A program made the position numbers and the translations under genes. Below, one piece after another: positions 23,601 through 39,978 of a DNA stretch of 64,000 bases; position 1 is the first letter of the stretch, and each line of letters begins with the position of its first letter. The notes below the pieces were generated by a model that worked only from the letters and a program-made list of their open reading frames with translations, was not told where the DNA came from and ran no database searches. The stretch lies in the NCBI GenBank assembly GCA_902729315.2, contig LR746275.1, positions 1,768,501 through 1,832,500 on the forward strand, read 5' to 3'. This stretch comes from Spirodela intermedia (lineage: Eukaryota; Streptophyta; Magnoliopsida; Alismatales; Araceae).

Positions 23601-26600
23601 GAACTCAATGTTCAGTGGATTGAATGCTGAACTCAATGTTTAGTCTTTCTGCTCTATGATTTTTTCAACAGATTAACACCAAATTTCCTGGTTGATAGGT
23701 TGACTTCATGTTCAATTCGTCAAAACAAGGACAGTATCTTCGGAAACTCTTGACGTCATACTCTACAATTGTGACTCGTCAGACAATTTTTGCAAGTGCG
23801 TCCATCCCCCAGCATAACCGATTTCTATATGATTGTGTGCAGCAGAAGTGGACCAAGGTTTTGAGCTGAAAGTTTGTGTTCATTTCGTTTTGTTTCATTA
23901 TGGTTATTTATGGGATGTTACTTATTTTAGATTCTCTTTATTTTGATGTTTTAAACAGAATGATGTAGTTCATGTCCATGTAAATGCAGTGGAGCCTTTA
24001 CCATCATGCCTTAGGCACAGATATGTGGTAAGAATTTTAAGCGACAATGTTTTTCATCGCAGTTATGATCTTCATTCATAAGTGATGCCGTGTGGATTTA
24101 TGTTGTGTCCTATGCCCGATTTCGTATTTCAACTTCAACAACACAGAATTTTAACATTCTGTGTTGTTGAAGGTGAAAATGCTGGTAATGTGTGATATAT
24201 TTATAGAAACGTTAGGCTTTCTTTTTTGTACCATATCTGGAAATTTTCCTTACTCTTTTATGGTGATGGTTTAAATGATTAACAGACGTGTGGGAAAAAT
24301 GAAAAGCTAGAGGTATTGCTGTTCTTACTGCACAGAGATGCGCCAAGAGCTGCCATCATTTTTGTAAACGATCAGGTTTGTGTAGGTCAGCTTTCATGCT
24401 AGCACTTAAAGAAAGACTAAATCCGTCATTATTTATGTGGAAAATTGCATGACAGTATCAACAGACGTGCATTTCTTTCGTAATGGATTAGCTATTTTAT
24501 GCTGAGATTCGAATTTCTAGCAACATTGTCTTATGTGGTTGCTCTTTGTATCTGGGTTGAAGTCTGATCCTTTGTATTTCTCTTTAATTTATTTCTGAAT
24601 CTGCATGGTTGTTATTTTTAGTCTACCTGCTTGATCACGTATCTGACAAAGTTTAGTAGATTGTGCTGGAGTGATTTCTTGGCCATCATAATTCCCATTT
24701 GGTAAATGTTCCAGATGCCAAGAAAGTTATCAGATTTTATGTTGGTTTCCAATCTGATTTGAATCCGTTAGCCTTCATGCTCTTGGAACTGGACATTTGG
24801 TTTCTACTGTTACTTCGAGTTCTGGTTAAACTGTGTTTTCCAACTTGTTTATTTAACACCTTGAAGAAAATTTCTTGTATTTAAAATATCGTCTTTGAAT
24901 TGTGATTTTGGTTTTTACACCTTGTTCCGTCTCTTGTGCTTGCAAACAGCTGATAAGCTAATATTGAATGGAAATATATGAAAAATATCAAGGCGATTAG
25001 CATTTTAAGTATTGACCTTGGAATAGCAGACTCCACCTCAATGTAAAGATGCCTTTATGAGAGGGAGGGATCAAAAGGATTGGATGCACAGTCTCCAGGG
25101 AGGCCGGTTGTTTACAATTTGGCTGCATCAGGATTTTCTTTTAACCAGGACTTTTTCATACATTCAACACTGGGATGCCTATAAGAGCAAGTGGTATAAA
25201 TGCTCTTGCATCATGCTTCTATGACCACGATATTTTCGTAAACACTTTTAATGCAGTAAGAAAAGAGACTTTATAAGGAATTCGTCTCAATATTTTGTCT
25301 TGGTCACATGGAGTTGAAAATTAAGCTTAGTTGCTGAATTGATTGTGTGCTGACTGGGTTAAAGCGATTCCGAAGTTGCTGTGACAAATACAACATATGA
25401 GTAAGGACATCTTTTCCTCATAATTTGTGGTCTGCCACAATTACAGGCGCCTTTACAACATTCGGATGCTGTAGATAAATTGTTCATCTTACTTGTCATG
25501 CAACTGAAGATACCCAACAACAGATGGAAACTCTATTGGCGTTATTTTCTAGGATTGGGGCACTAGAAAACTGGTGAAAGTTTGGGATAGTAACGGTGAG
25601 TCATGAATGGTTAGAAATATGGGTGATCTAGAACAGTGACTGATCATCACTCTGATCTCTGAGAAATGATCATGGATAACATGAGATATGTTAGTAGTAT
25701 GCACACAGTTCCATTCGTTACTTGATTTTTTTTCTAATTGACAGGTGAGGATGATATTGGGTATGAGTGTTGGGGAGACTAGAAATGAATTACAGTTAGC
25801 AGGAAACACATTGTGTTAGGGAGACTATAAATGCCACATTGTGTTTCCTACCTTCTTCAAAGTTGATAATGGCTGCTAGATCATCGTGCCCAATGGATGT
25901 AGGACTAGTAAGATCAAATGTTATCTTGCCAACATGGTAGAGAGGTGATCCCGATTGGTCTGTACGTCTTCAATAGAGACGCTTCTGGAGAAAAGTCAGA
26001 GACACTTATTTGGGGCGTGCTTCATATGTATGCATATTACACCGATTGAAATCATTGTAAGTTGCACTGATTGCCGCTGGACCTATCCTGCACCACTGAG
26101 AAAGTTGTTCTCTACTATCTAGTTCTACCAACAGGTTAGTAGCGTTCCTGAGACCCACCCTCCTTGTCCAATTCACGTTAATAGCGCACCTACTCTTCTG
26201 AGGTGGACGCCTAGTATCAGAAATGGGGACCCCCCAATCACACTGATTCGGTGAGAGAGAAGAATAGAAGTTTCCTGTCTTCAATCGTCACAACATATGG
26301 AACGTCTGTCCACATCCAGACCACCTCTTTTCATATCCCTGGCTCCATGTTATGTTTGAATAGTCAAACCCAAAGTCTTGAGAGCAGCTTTTGTTTTTCA
26401 GTCCTCTGCCCAGGTGACCCAAGTTTATGTTGCATTTATTGGCTTTGACGGAATCTGTCTATTTTATTTTATTTTATTTTTCTACGTAGCATATGATATG
26501 CTTCCTAGTCCAATCCACTGCCTAGATACTGGTGCTCTCGAGATCTCTTTAGCCAAGGTGTTGTTGAAGATATTCTCGTTCCTCTTTATGGTTGACTAAA

Positions 26601-28709
26601 ACTTGGATAAACTGAGAGAATGACTTTCTATGACCCATCATCCTCCAGTAGTTCCACTAGCATTAGTTGCTTCTACCGCCTCATTAGTAGTACCAGTGAT
26701 TAGCCTTGAGTTCTCTAAGATCATTGACCTGCTCTCTACATGTTGTGGGGGAATTGCTTTTTTTTTTTTTTTTTTTACTTTGTCAAAGTTTGAACTCGAA
26801 TGCAGGGCTGGTGAAATCTCATGCAATGTGTAAAGAATATTGTATTGGCAGACCACTAGGATTAAGGACATGTCCGCAGCTTTATAAGACATTGGAGAAA
26901 CCTTCAGAACCATTCCGTTGCACATGTCAGCCAACGTTGCCAGTTCTTAGTCTATGCTGACATTGGAGATAAGACACTGATGTTTGTCGTAGTGAAAATA
27001 TCAGGCAACATAAGGATTGATCCTCACATATGTTACTTATTATTCCGGAATCGCTCAACATTAACCATATGGTGGCAATGTATTAAACATTAAGAATGTT
27101 TGAACATGGAGTGCAATACGAGAGCATGGAGACACACCAATCTGGCTGATGGTATCACAGTGGTGGTATATGTCTGCAATATGAGCTCATTGGACTATTT
27201 TTCTTAGACTAGCTTGTAATGGTGTTTGCATGTGATAACTTTGAAGAATTTCCTGGGACCGTCCCCTGAATTGATATTCTCCTATTGTTTTTCTTCTTTA
27301 GTCAGAGAAATCAAAGAGGGCCGGGGACCTCCCTTCAGCACTCAAGGTCCTTGAATCCTTGAAAGCTAATTACAGCGGGCGTTTAGAAGTTCGTCTCCTG
27401 GAGGAAGACATGAACTTTAATGCCCGAGCGGCATCATTATCTGTAAGTATTTTCCAAAGAATTGCATTAATGAAAGAGGGATCCGTTGGTGTTGCTTCAC
27501 ATTAAACTGCAGGTTAAATCCATCAACACATGATTATTATACCAGGATGATCTAGCATTTTGGGATGAGGGAAACAAAGTAAAGATTCTTAGAACATTTA
27601 TTGAACAAAAATGCAATGTCCCACAGTAGTTTCATGAACCGTAAAGGGTATGATAAAATGGGCATTGCTGTGAAGTATAATGGTCGGATGACATGCCTAT
27701 TTTTGTTGCATTTTGAAAGTGTTTGATTCTCTTGAGAACAAGAAATCCTTAATCAGCTAGATTGGATCAGCATGAATGTGTACCACTCACTCATCTGGAT
27801 GAGACTTTTTTTTCATTTAATAATATTATCTAATAAAATTAGTGCTGATTTGACATTTGATGAACTACATCCCAACGAATTGGACAATTTTTTTATGACC
27901 AGACGGTTTGCAGAAAGAAATACATCAACAGAGGTTGAATACTGAAAGTGGTAAGATAGACTCTGTTCTTTACGTTGTTTCATAAAAAAAAAAAATTAAT
28001 CGTTTAAGAGAAACTTCTGACTTGAAGATTGCATCAGAGACTGGGCATAGGTATCAGTCTTGAAATTTTTTTGTTCTCCCTGGATGTATTCTAGAGGCAA
28101 GTTTAGTTTCGGAGTGCATTTCACAAATTACATGAAAAGTTGTTATTATTTATTTATTTATTTTTAAATTATTGGATACTTGGTTGGGCATTTGTGGGCA
28201 CCACCAAGCTTTCATCATTGACTTGAAGTCCCCATGATTTCCTCTTGAGCTTTATATTATCCAGCAAATTCTTGGAAGTGAGTGATTTAAGCCTGATCCA
28301 TGTACACTGAAATTTCCTAATCTGGTTAATCAGATCTGAAGTTTGGGGCCGGAAAAAAATTGAACTGTTTTATTTGACATTGGTCGGTTCAGCTTTGACC
28401 TTATTCACCAATTTCATACCTTCAATACGCTGACAGGAGCTCAGGCGAGGGGGATGCCTTCTGGTTGCGACAGACATTGCAGGAAGAGGGTTTGACCTGC
28501 CGGAGACGACTCACATATACAACTTTGACCTTCCCAAGACCGCAGTTGACTATCTCCACCGAGCTGGGAGGGCAGGCCGGAGGCCATTCTCCGATGAGAT
28601 ATGCACTGTCACCAGCCTCATTTCCCAGGAAGAGCGGTTTGTGCTGCAGAGATTCGAGAACCAACTAGTATTTGAATGCCAGGAGTTAACGTTGACTTCA
28701 TCAACATAA
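17640..28709 (+). CDS. RH58: DEAD-box RNA helicase 58, probably plastid-targeted
   Basis: Ten exons: 17640-17866, 18859-18952, 20616-20729, 20799-20921, 22442-22546, 23699-23857, 23959-24027, 24286-24375, 27302-27442, 28437-28709; 464 residues. Predicted ATP-dependent RNA helicase. The N-terminus of about 55 residues is rich in Arg, Ser and Ala with few acidic residues, as in plastid transit peptides. Visible motifs are FTLPTEVQRQ (Q motif), TGSGKT 108-113, PTREL 138-142, DEVD 220-223, SAS 254-256, ATDIAGRG 385-392 and HRAGRAGR 415-422. DEVD, SAS and HRAGRAGR differ from the usual DEAD, SAT and HRIGRTGR, but I recall the same or similar residues in Arabidopsis RH58. Intron 1 has a GC donor (GCGAGA at 17867). 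Intron 3 is only 69 bases, in frame and without a stop. Upstream is a short CTG run (17545-17566) in the likely 5' UTR. Confidence 0.94.
24133..24172. repeat. Perfect 17-bp inverted repeat in RH58 intron 7
   Basis: 24133-24149 and 24156-24172 are exact reverse complements around a 6-base loop. Complementarity continues imperfectly for about ten more bases outwards. In the RH58 pre-mRNA it would form a stable hairpin. It may be a small foldback element remnant. Confidence 0.7.
24376..27301 (+). other. Long RH58 intron 8
   Basis: A 2.9 kb AT-rich intron, the longest in the window. Its second half, about 25550-27200, is more balanced in composition and has scattered minus-strand open frames (26006-26284, 26638-26934), which look like an old degraded insertion. 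I could not assign it to any element or gene. Confidence 0.4.
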
Positions 28710-33488
<4,779 letters not shown>

Positions 33489-33494
33489 TATAAA
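33489..33494 (+). promoter_or_regulatory. TT8: Candidate TATA box of the TT8-like gene
   Basis: TATAAA in an AT-rich interval about 340 bases before the proposed start codon. The intervening sequence is pyrimidine-rich, as expected for a 5' UTR. The distance implies a leader of about 300 bases. Confidence 0.5.
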
Positions 33495-33829
33495 CCCAGA
33501 TCCTATGCCGGATGCACGGAGAGGTTGCCGTTTGGTAGAACGACTGGTCGAAACCGCCAGTCAGCTAGAAAGAAAAACCGAGCTCCCAGAACTCTCCAAC
33601 CTTCCCTTCTCCCGTTGCCTCTCTGTCTCTCTCTCTCCCTCCTATCTATCTCTACTCGCGCTGCTGGACCTTCCCCACTCCTCGTCTTTAGATTTTCTCC
33701 CACCCTCTGAAAATCCCACAGCTGACGATGAAACCCGCCGATCCCCTACTCTCCGCAGGCATCGTCTCTGCCCCCAATTTATTCTCTTCGTGGGGCAACT
33801 AGGTTTCCATCGGAGGGGTGGCGGGAACG

Positions 33830-36800
33830 ATGGCAGCTCAGCTGATCAACGACGATGGCGTTACCAGGAGCGGCGGCGGCGGCGGCGTCTCGCTTCAGCA
33901 GATGCTTCAGTTGGTAGTGCAGAGGCTTCAGTGGACGTACAGTCTCTTCTGGCAGCTCTGCCCGCAGCAAGGGTTGGTAGAATCACAGAGCTTACTTCGG
34001 TCTCCATTTTTTATCATCTCTGATTGACCGTCGACTGCGATTAGGGCTCTGGTGTGGGCTGATGGGTACTACAATGGCGCTATAAAGACGAGGAAGATGG
34101 TGCAACCGGTGGAGGCGACGGCAGAGGAGGTTTCGCTCCAGCGCAGCCTGCAGCTGAGGGAGCTCTACGAGTCGCTCTCCTTGGGGGAGGAGAACCAGCC
34201 GTCGCGCCGCCCCTGCGCCGCCCTCTCACCGGAGGATCTCACCGAGTCAGAGTGGTTCTACCTGATGTGCATCTCCTTCTTCTTCCCTCCAGGCGTAGGG
34301 TAAGTCCGCCTCTCTTCTCCTTTTTCTTCATCATCACTGTCATCGGCGATCTTCTTCTCGCTCCGTCACCACGATCATCTTTCGTCTTCTCTCTCTCTCC
34401 TTCTTCTGCTCTTCTCCTCCACTTCATCGTCGTCGATGCCGCCGCCGTCTTCTTCATCTTCTTTCGATCATCCGTCTCTTCCATTGATCAATCTTTCTCT
34501 GCGTGCCATTCATCTGGGCCATCTTCTGCTCCATTTATCCGTCTCCCTCACGCGCCTCGAATCAACGCATACGTTTTCTTAGCCTTTTCGATTCTCGACG
34601 GCGAGTGTTGGGAGGCGCGCCTCTCTTTGGTGCAGCCAAAGGAATGATTTCCAAATAGAGTCCAGACCCCATTTCCTCTTCTTTACTAGGACGAGTTTTC
34701 CTGGCGAATCGACGGAGATGATGACGCTACATGCTACGATACTCTTTGCCGGCACGATTTGAGAATTCTCGCTAGATTTGAGCCTGCGCACTGCCTGCTT
34801 CCATGTGGGACGGGTGATTAATATGCATCCACCTTCTCCCTCAGCCAGTGCTACCCTCTGAGATAGAGAGAGAGGAGAGAGAGAGAGAGAGAGAGAGATC
34901 AGGGGCTCTGGGCCATGGAATGATCATTGCTGTTGTTCTCATCGTCGACAACGATAAGGGCCGTTGCTAGAAGTCTGGGGCTCATTTAGAGGCTGGAAGC
35001 TAGCTTGAAAGAAGCAGAGGATTAACGGATCGGAGGATGGGGCTCGGAAAATCCTCGGTTAACTGTTACTCGAAAGAGACCATCCAAATCGTATTGAGAT
35101 ATAACATTTTCTCATATTCTTCTGAATTTCCCTCGTTTTGTCCCTATAATTTCCAATGGAAACCCACCTTGGAAATCTTGTTTAGACGAGATACATCGCT
35201 GGTTTTCATCCAAGATCGTTAATTTTTATATGAAATAAACCGAGGAAATCTGTCTGAGGAAGCATGGGTGCAGTATTTTTCTGGATTTCACATTAATTTA
35301 CTATTTTAACATGAAATCATCACATTAATCTTCTTAATTGCACCCATTAGCGTATTTCTTTCAATATTCTGCATATTTTCCTGAATAATTGCTCTGAAAT
35401 CGCATCGTTATCGTATGGACAATCTTAGTATGGTCATGGCACTCCATTACTGGGAGAACCTCCCAGGTTAGGCTCTCTCAAGAGAGATTTCCTGACTGTT
35501 TCCATAGATACGAACCCTAATATCTCTTGTTGCCTCCAGACGGACTACCAAAACTGCCCAACGCCTTCCCCATTCTTCATGTTTTGATTCAGCGGTCCCG
35601 TTTTTAGAATCCCTCTCTATCAGATGAGTAAAGACCAGCCCTTTCCTTCTCAGACGCTCCCAGATTTTAGCAGTAGTACGAACGGCAAAGGAGAAACAGA
35701 TAAGAGGGTGACGACACAGATAGAGAGAAAGAAAGAAAGAATGTCTGTGGGATTTTCTTACGGCCTTCCGATCGTTCCATTGAAGGAAAAAATGGGCACA
35801 TATGGACTAGAGAATACGTTCAGGGGGTTTGGGCTCTTCGAGTAATTAGGATTTGGGCTCCTGGAGCGATGATTTACCCGCAGGATGATGAATCTGAGGG
35901 CTCAACGGAGAAGAAGACACACTGATTTTCTGGTCCTGTGTCGCCCCGTCAATTCAGCCATCAGAGGACGACCAGGGACTGGAATCATCTCTGGGGAGAG
36001 TCGACTTCTTAGTCTTCACCCATTGGGATCATATCTCCTCCCTCTCCCAGAGAATGCTCGCCTGGTTCCCTCGGCCCACGAGGGTGCCGCCGGCCGGCCT
36101 GGGTAAACCTCGTCGGCGTTCCCGGAAACGGGGAGATGGGGAAAATATGTCCTCGTGTTCTCCCAAGAACGTTTTTCTCTGCAGTTTTTTTTTTACTGAG
36201 AAGTCTGAAGAGTGGTCAGAACTCCCTCAAAGAGTGGTTTCTCTTCAGGTGTTATAGTTTGAAAGTTGTGTCTGTCCCCTCTTGGCGTTGACTTAGATCT
36301 GCACCCTCTTGGTTGCAGGATGCCGGGAAAGGCGTTCGAGAAGCAGCAGGCAGTGTGGCTCGCGGGAGCCAACGAGGTCGACAGCAAGGTCTTCTCCAGG
36401 GCCATCCTCGCCAAGGTGCCGCCGCCTTCTTCTTTCTTCTGCTTCCTCTTCCTTCTCTCCTTCCTCCTCTTCGGTCTTCGGCCTTCGTCCTTCGTCCTTC
36501 TGTTCCTTCCGCCTCTTCTACCTTCATCCGTCTGCTTCATCTTCTTCTTCTTCTTCTTCTTCCTTCCTCCTCTTCGTCCTCTCTCTCTCTCGCTCTCCTC
36601 CTCTTCCTCCTAATCATCATCGTCTTCCTCTTTTTCCGCTTCCTCCTCATTATTCGTCTTAACCGTTCATCGCTTCTTCTTCTTCTTCTTCTTCGCCGTT
36701 CTTCGCCATTTCCTCTTTTTCTTCGTCCCCATTTCTCACTGCCTTGTACTTCTTCCTTCCTCCCGGATGCGAATCTCCACGGGCGGCCACAAACTCCGAC

Positions 36801-37280
36801 GGCATCAAAACCAGGGAGCTCAAATCAAGGTCCGCCCTCTTCGCCTTTCCGCTCCTTCCTCTCCTCTTGGAAACCCTAAACGAGAGAGAGGGTAAGCAAC
36901 CTAAGAGGAGTTCCATTGATGTTGCAGACTGTCGTTTTCATTCCCGTCGGAGATGGCGTTCTTGAAGTCGGCACCACTGACAGCGTAAGAACCCCTCAGA
37001 TCTCTCAGTTTTAATTCATGTCCCTGGACGAATTCATTCATACTTCTGATCTGCAGGTTGAAGAAGACCAGGCTCTGATCCATCTGATGAAGAGCTTCTT
37101 CTCCGGTTACCGCCAACAGCCGCTCCATGGCAACAAACCCGCCCTCTCGGAGCACTCCACCTCCACCCCCGCCGCCGCCAACGACGGCCGGAGGCAGCAC
37201 CTCCGGCCGCCGTCCCTCGACGCCATTCCTCCGCCGCCGCCTCCGGCGGACCTCCATAGGTACGACGACGGTGACCACGC

Positions 37281-37319
<39 letters not shown>

Positions 37320-38642
37320 CGACGAAGACGAGGAGGAGCCGGAGTCCAGCTCTGATTCCGGCAACGGCGGCGGCGGCAAGGCGGAGCCGACGGAGATGGT
37401 GCATATGCAGACGCCGGAGGAGATTCTTCTGGGCTCGCCGGAGGACTGCTCCAATGACCTCGACGCCGACCTGCAGATGCTGGCTCTATGCCGCGCCGCC
37501 GCCGCCGCCGCCGCCGTCGGCGGCGGCGGCGGCGGCGGCGAATCCACCGGCGGGATGCAGTCGGCCATGTCGGAGGAGGACGCTCACTATTCTCAGACGG
37601 TCTCGACGATCCTGCAGCACAACCCTAGCCGATGGGCGGAGTCCTGCTCGAGCGGGCGCCTGCTCGAGCGGGCCCGGCAGTCCGCGTTCGGCGCCTGGTC
37701 CGGTGGCGCCGCCCCCACCGCCGGCGATGGGGCGACGCAGTGGATGCTCAAGCAGGCCCTTCACGGCGTCCCCTACCTCCACGACCGGTGCAAGGAGGAG
37801 AGCGGCTCCCCGAGGACGGCGGAGGCGGAGGGCGGCGCCACTAGGTTCCGCAGGGGCGGCGGCGGCGCGCCACAGGAGGAGATGAACGCGAGCCACGTCC
37901 TGGCGGAGCGGCGGCGGAGGGAGAAGCTCAACGAGCGGTTCATCACCCTCCGCTCGATGGTTCCCTGCGTGACCAAAGTACGATCCCCCCGCCACTGCCA
38001 CCGCCACCGCCTTCGCCGCCGTTGTTTCCGAGCTCTTTCCATCTCGCCGCCGTTGACCTCCGCAAGTCTTGCAGATGGACAAGGCCTCGATCCTCGGGGA
38101 CACGATCGAGTACCTGAAGAAGCTCCTCCGGCGGATCCAGGAGATGGAGACGCAGATCAAGTTCATGGAGGCCGGTCGGAGAACCAGCGCCGCCGTGGAG
38201 GTGGCACCGCCGCCCGTCCGCGGCCGGGTGCCGCCGGGAGAGCCGGAGAGGAAGAAGCTGAGGGCTATCGCCGCCGTGGGGGCGGAGATCAGCGTCCAGG
38301 TCTCCATCATCGAAGCCGACGCCCTCCTCGAGCTTCAGTGCCCCAACAGGGACGGGCTCCTCCTGCGGATGTTGCAGACGGTCCACGATTTAGGGTTGGA
38401 GACCACCTCCGTGGAGTCCTCCTCCGCCGCCGGCGTCCTCGTCGCGCAGATCAGAGCCAAGGTAAAACCCTTCACGCCACCACCTTATCCGCGGAGCGAG
38501 AGAGAGAGAGAGGGTATCTAAGAAAGGCAACAGGGCGGGGGGCCTTATCTCTCCTGGTTTGCAGGTGGTGGAGGGACCGCTTGGGAGGACGACGAGCATC
38601 GTAGAGGTGAAGAAGGCGCTCCACCGTCTCTTATCGCCGTAG
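33830..38642 (+). CDS. TT8: TT8-type bHLH transcription factor (subgroup IIIf)
   Basis: Eight exons: 33830-33972, 34045-34299, 36319-36415, 36815-36829, 36928-36984, 37057-37977, 38075-38461, 38565-38642; 650 residues. TT8/AN1 proteins join R2R3-MYB and WD40 partners to activate anthocyanin and proanthocyanidin genes. The MYB-interacting N-terminus shows QWTYSLFWQLCPQQ, DGYYNGAIKTRK, LSPEDLTESEWFYLMC and GANEVDSKVFSRAILAK. A middle region has acidic, Ala and Gly homopolymers (poly-Asp near 37290-37325), then EEILLGSPEDCSNDLDADLQ, HYSQTVSTIL and QWMLKQALHGVPYLHD, which separate TT8 from GL3/EGL3. The bHLH (about 468-517) has HVLAERRRREKLNERF with the DNA-contacting His, Glu and Arg. An ACT-like region (about 565-640) ends it. 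The start codon is the first ATG in frame before the conserved block. Exon 4 is a 15-nt microexon. Confidence 0.93.
36815..36829 (+). other. TT8: 15-nt microexon of TT8 (residues GAQIK)
   Basis: AACCAG before and GTCCGC after flank exactly five codons, GGA GCT CAA ATC AAG. They sit where other TT8 proteins carry SAKIQ or SARIQ, between FSRAILAK and TVVxIP. Skipping it keeps the frame but removes five residues from the MYB-interacting domain. Confidence 0.8.
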
Positions 38643-39367
38643 CAACGTCCAACCCGGAAGGGAGAAGACTGCATGCATGCATGCATGCAGGAACCAGTGC
38701 CCCCCCTCTTCCAAGGGAGAGAGAGAGAGAGAGACCACACAGAAGGGAGAAGGTCAGGAGAGAAGAAGCTACCCGCTGAATTATTTATTTTATTTTATTT
38801 TTCTGTAAGTGTGAGAAGGGTGTTGGCACATGCTGACTTAGAGTTAGTGTAGTATACGAAAAAATGAAATGCCTCCCATCTACTGTTATCAAATTAGCCA
38901 AAGTCCCGGGCCCGGGAAAAAAGCCCAGAAAACGGGGCCCAGCTGAGTCCCCACATGAGGTCTGAGCCCGCCGCCCCAGATGAATAGAAGGGAGAGAGAG
39001 AGAGAGATGGTTCCTGAACAGACATGACCCGGGCATATTAAAGGGTAATAATAAGATCAACTTTGGGTGGATTCAATCGGATTTTAACAAAAAATAAATG
39101 AAAAATCAGGGCACTGTAGGTGATTCAAGATATTTATTTACGGGGAGTGAAAGCAAAATAAAGAAAACAAGAAGGCCGATAAAGGAGCCCAGAGTCTTCC
39201 AATTTGGACCATCAGATTCTCATCAAACGGCCTATGAATCGATTACAATTATAGGATATCATCAAATAATCCAAAGTCAACGCAGAGGAATCCCACAATC
39301 TTATTCCTCCATGTACATGGGATCTTGGGGCGTAGACTAAATGGACATATGAATACATACACGAGTT
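38643..39367. other. Short convergent gap between TT8 and ATG18c
   Basis: The two stop codons face each other 725 bases apart. The gap should hold both 3' UTRs. It contains a GCATGCATGCATGCATGC run at about 38670-38688 and short GA tracts at 38718-38733 and 38994-39007. No gene is seen. Confidence 0.6.
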
Positions 39368-39925
39368 TCAGGAGACGATGGTGGCGGCGGCAGATGGCGG
39401 CTTCCCCCGGCGGGCGTCAGACTTCATGAACCGGATGTACTCCTCCTGCAGCATCTCCCCACCATTGACCGGGTCGAAGCGGCACCTGTAGAAACTGAAA
39501 GGGGAGAGAACGGAGGAGCAAGAGAAGGATCACTTCCATAAATGGAAATAGAGTTTGAATCCTCTCTTTAGAGAGATGGTTGAAGAAGCGGGTGGATACC
39601 TGCCGTTCATGCCAACGATCAAGACGGTGTTTTGGGACCCAAAGGCGGTGAGGAAGCGGGTGGTCTCCGACACGTGGAACTGGGCAAAGGACCACTCTGA
39701 GCTGAAATATTTCGGCAGGACTCCTGAAGATTTTCACCAAGAATGTGGCTTTAGTTTTGGTTGGCTCAGATTGTTCGGATAATTTAAGCACCAAATTGGC
39801 CACTGATGGAAAAAGGGAGACTAGAACAGATGCCCTCAGAGACGAACACATCAGCTTGGACATGAATATAATGAAGGCCGGACGATCTATCCAGCTAGCT
39901 AACTAGCTATCTATCTATCTTACCA

Positions 39926-39978
<53 letters not shown>

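Noticed and set aside
37107-38386. Large minus-strand and frame-shifted plus-strand frames over TT8 exons
   Set aside because: GC-rich shadow frames; the TT8 frame alone gives conserved domains.
39417-39863. 148-residue minus-strand frame
   Set aside because: Runs through ATG18c exon 3 in the wrong frame and across introns; the correct frame gives the conserved [11 protein letters not shown] block.
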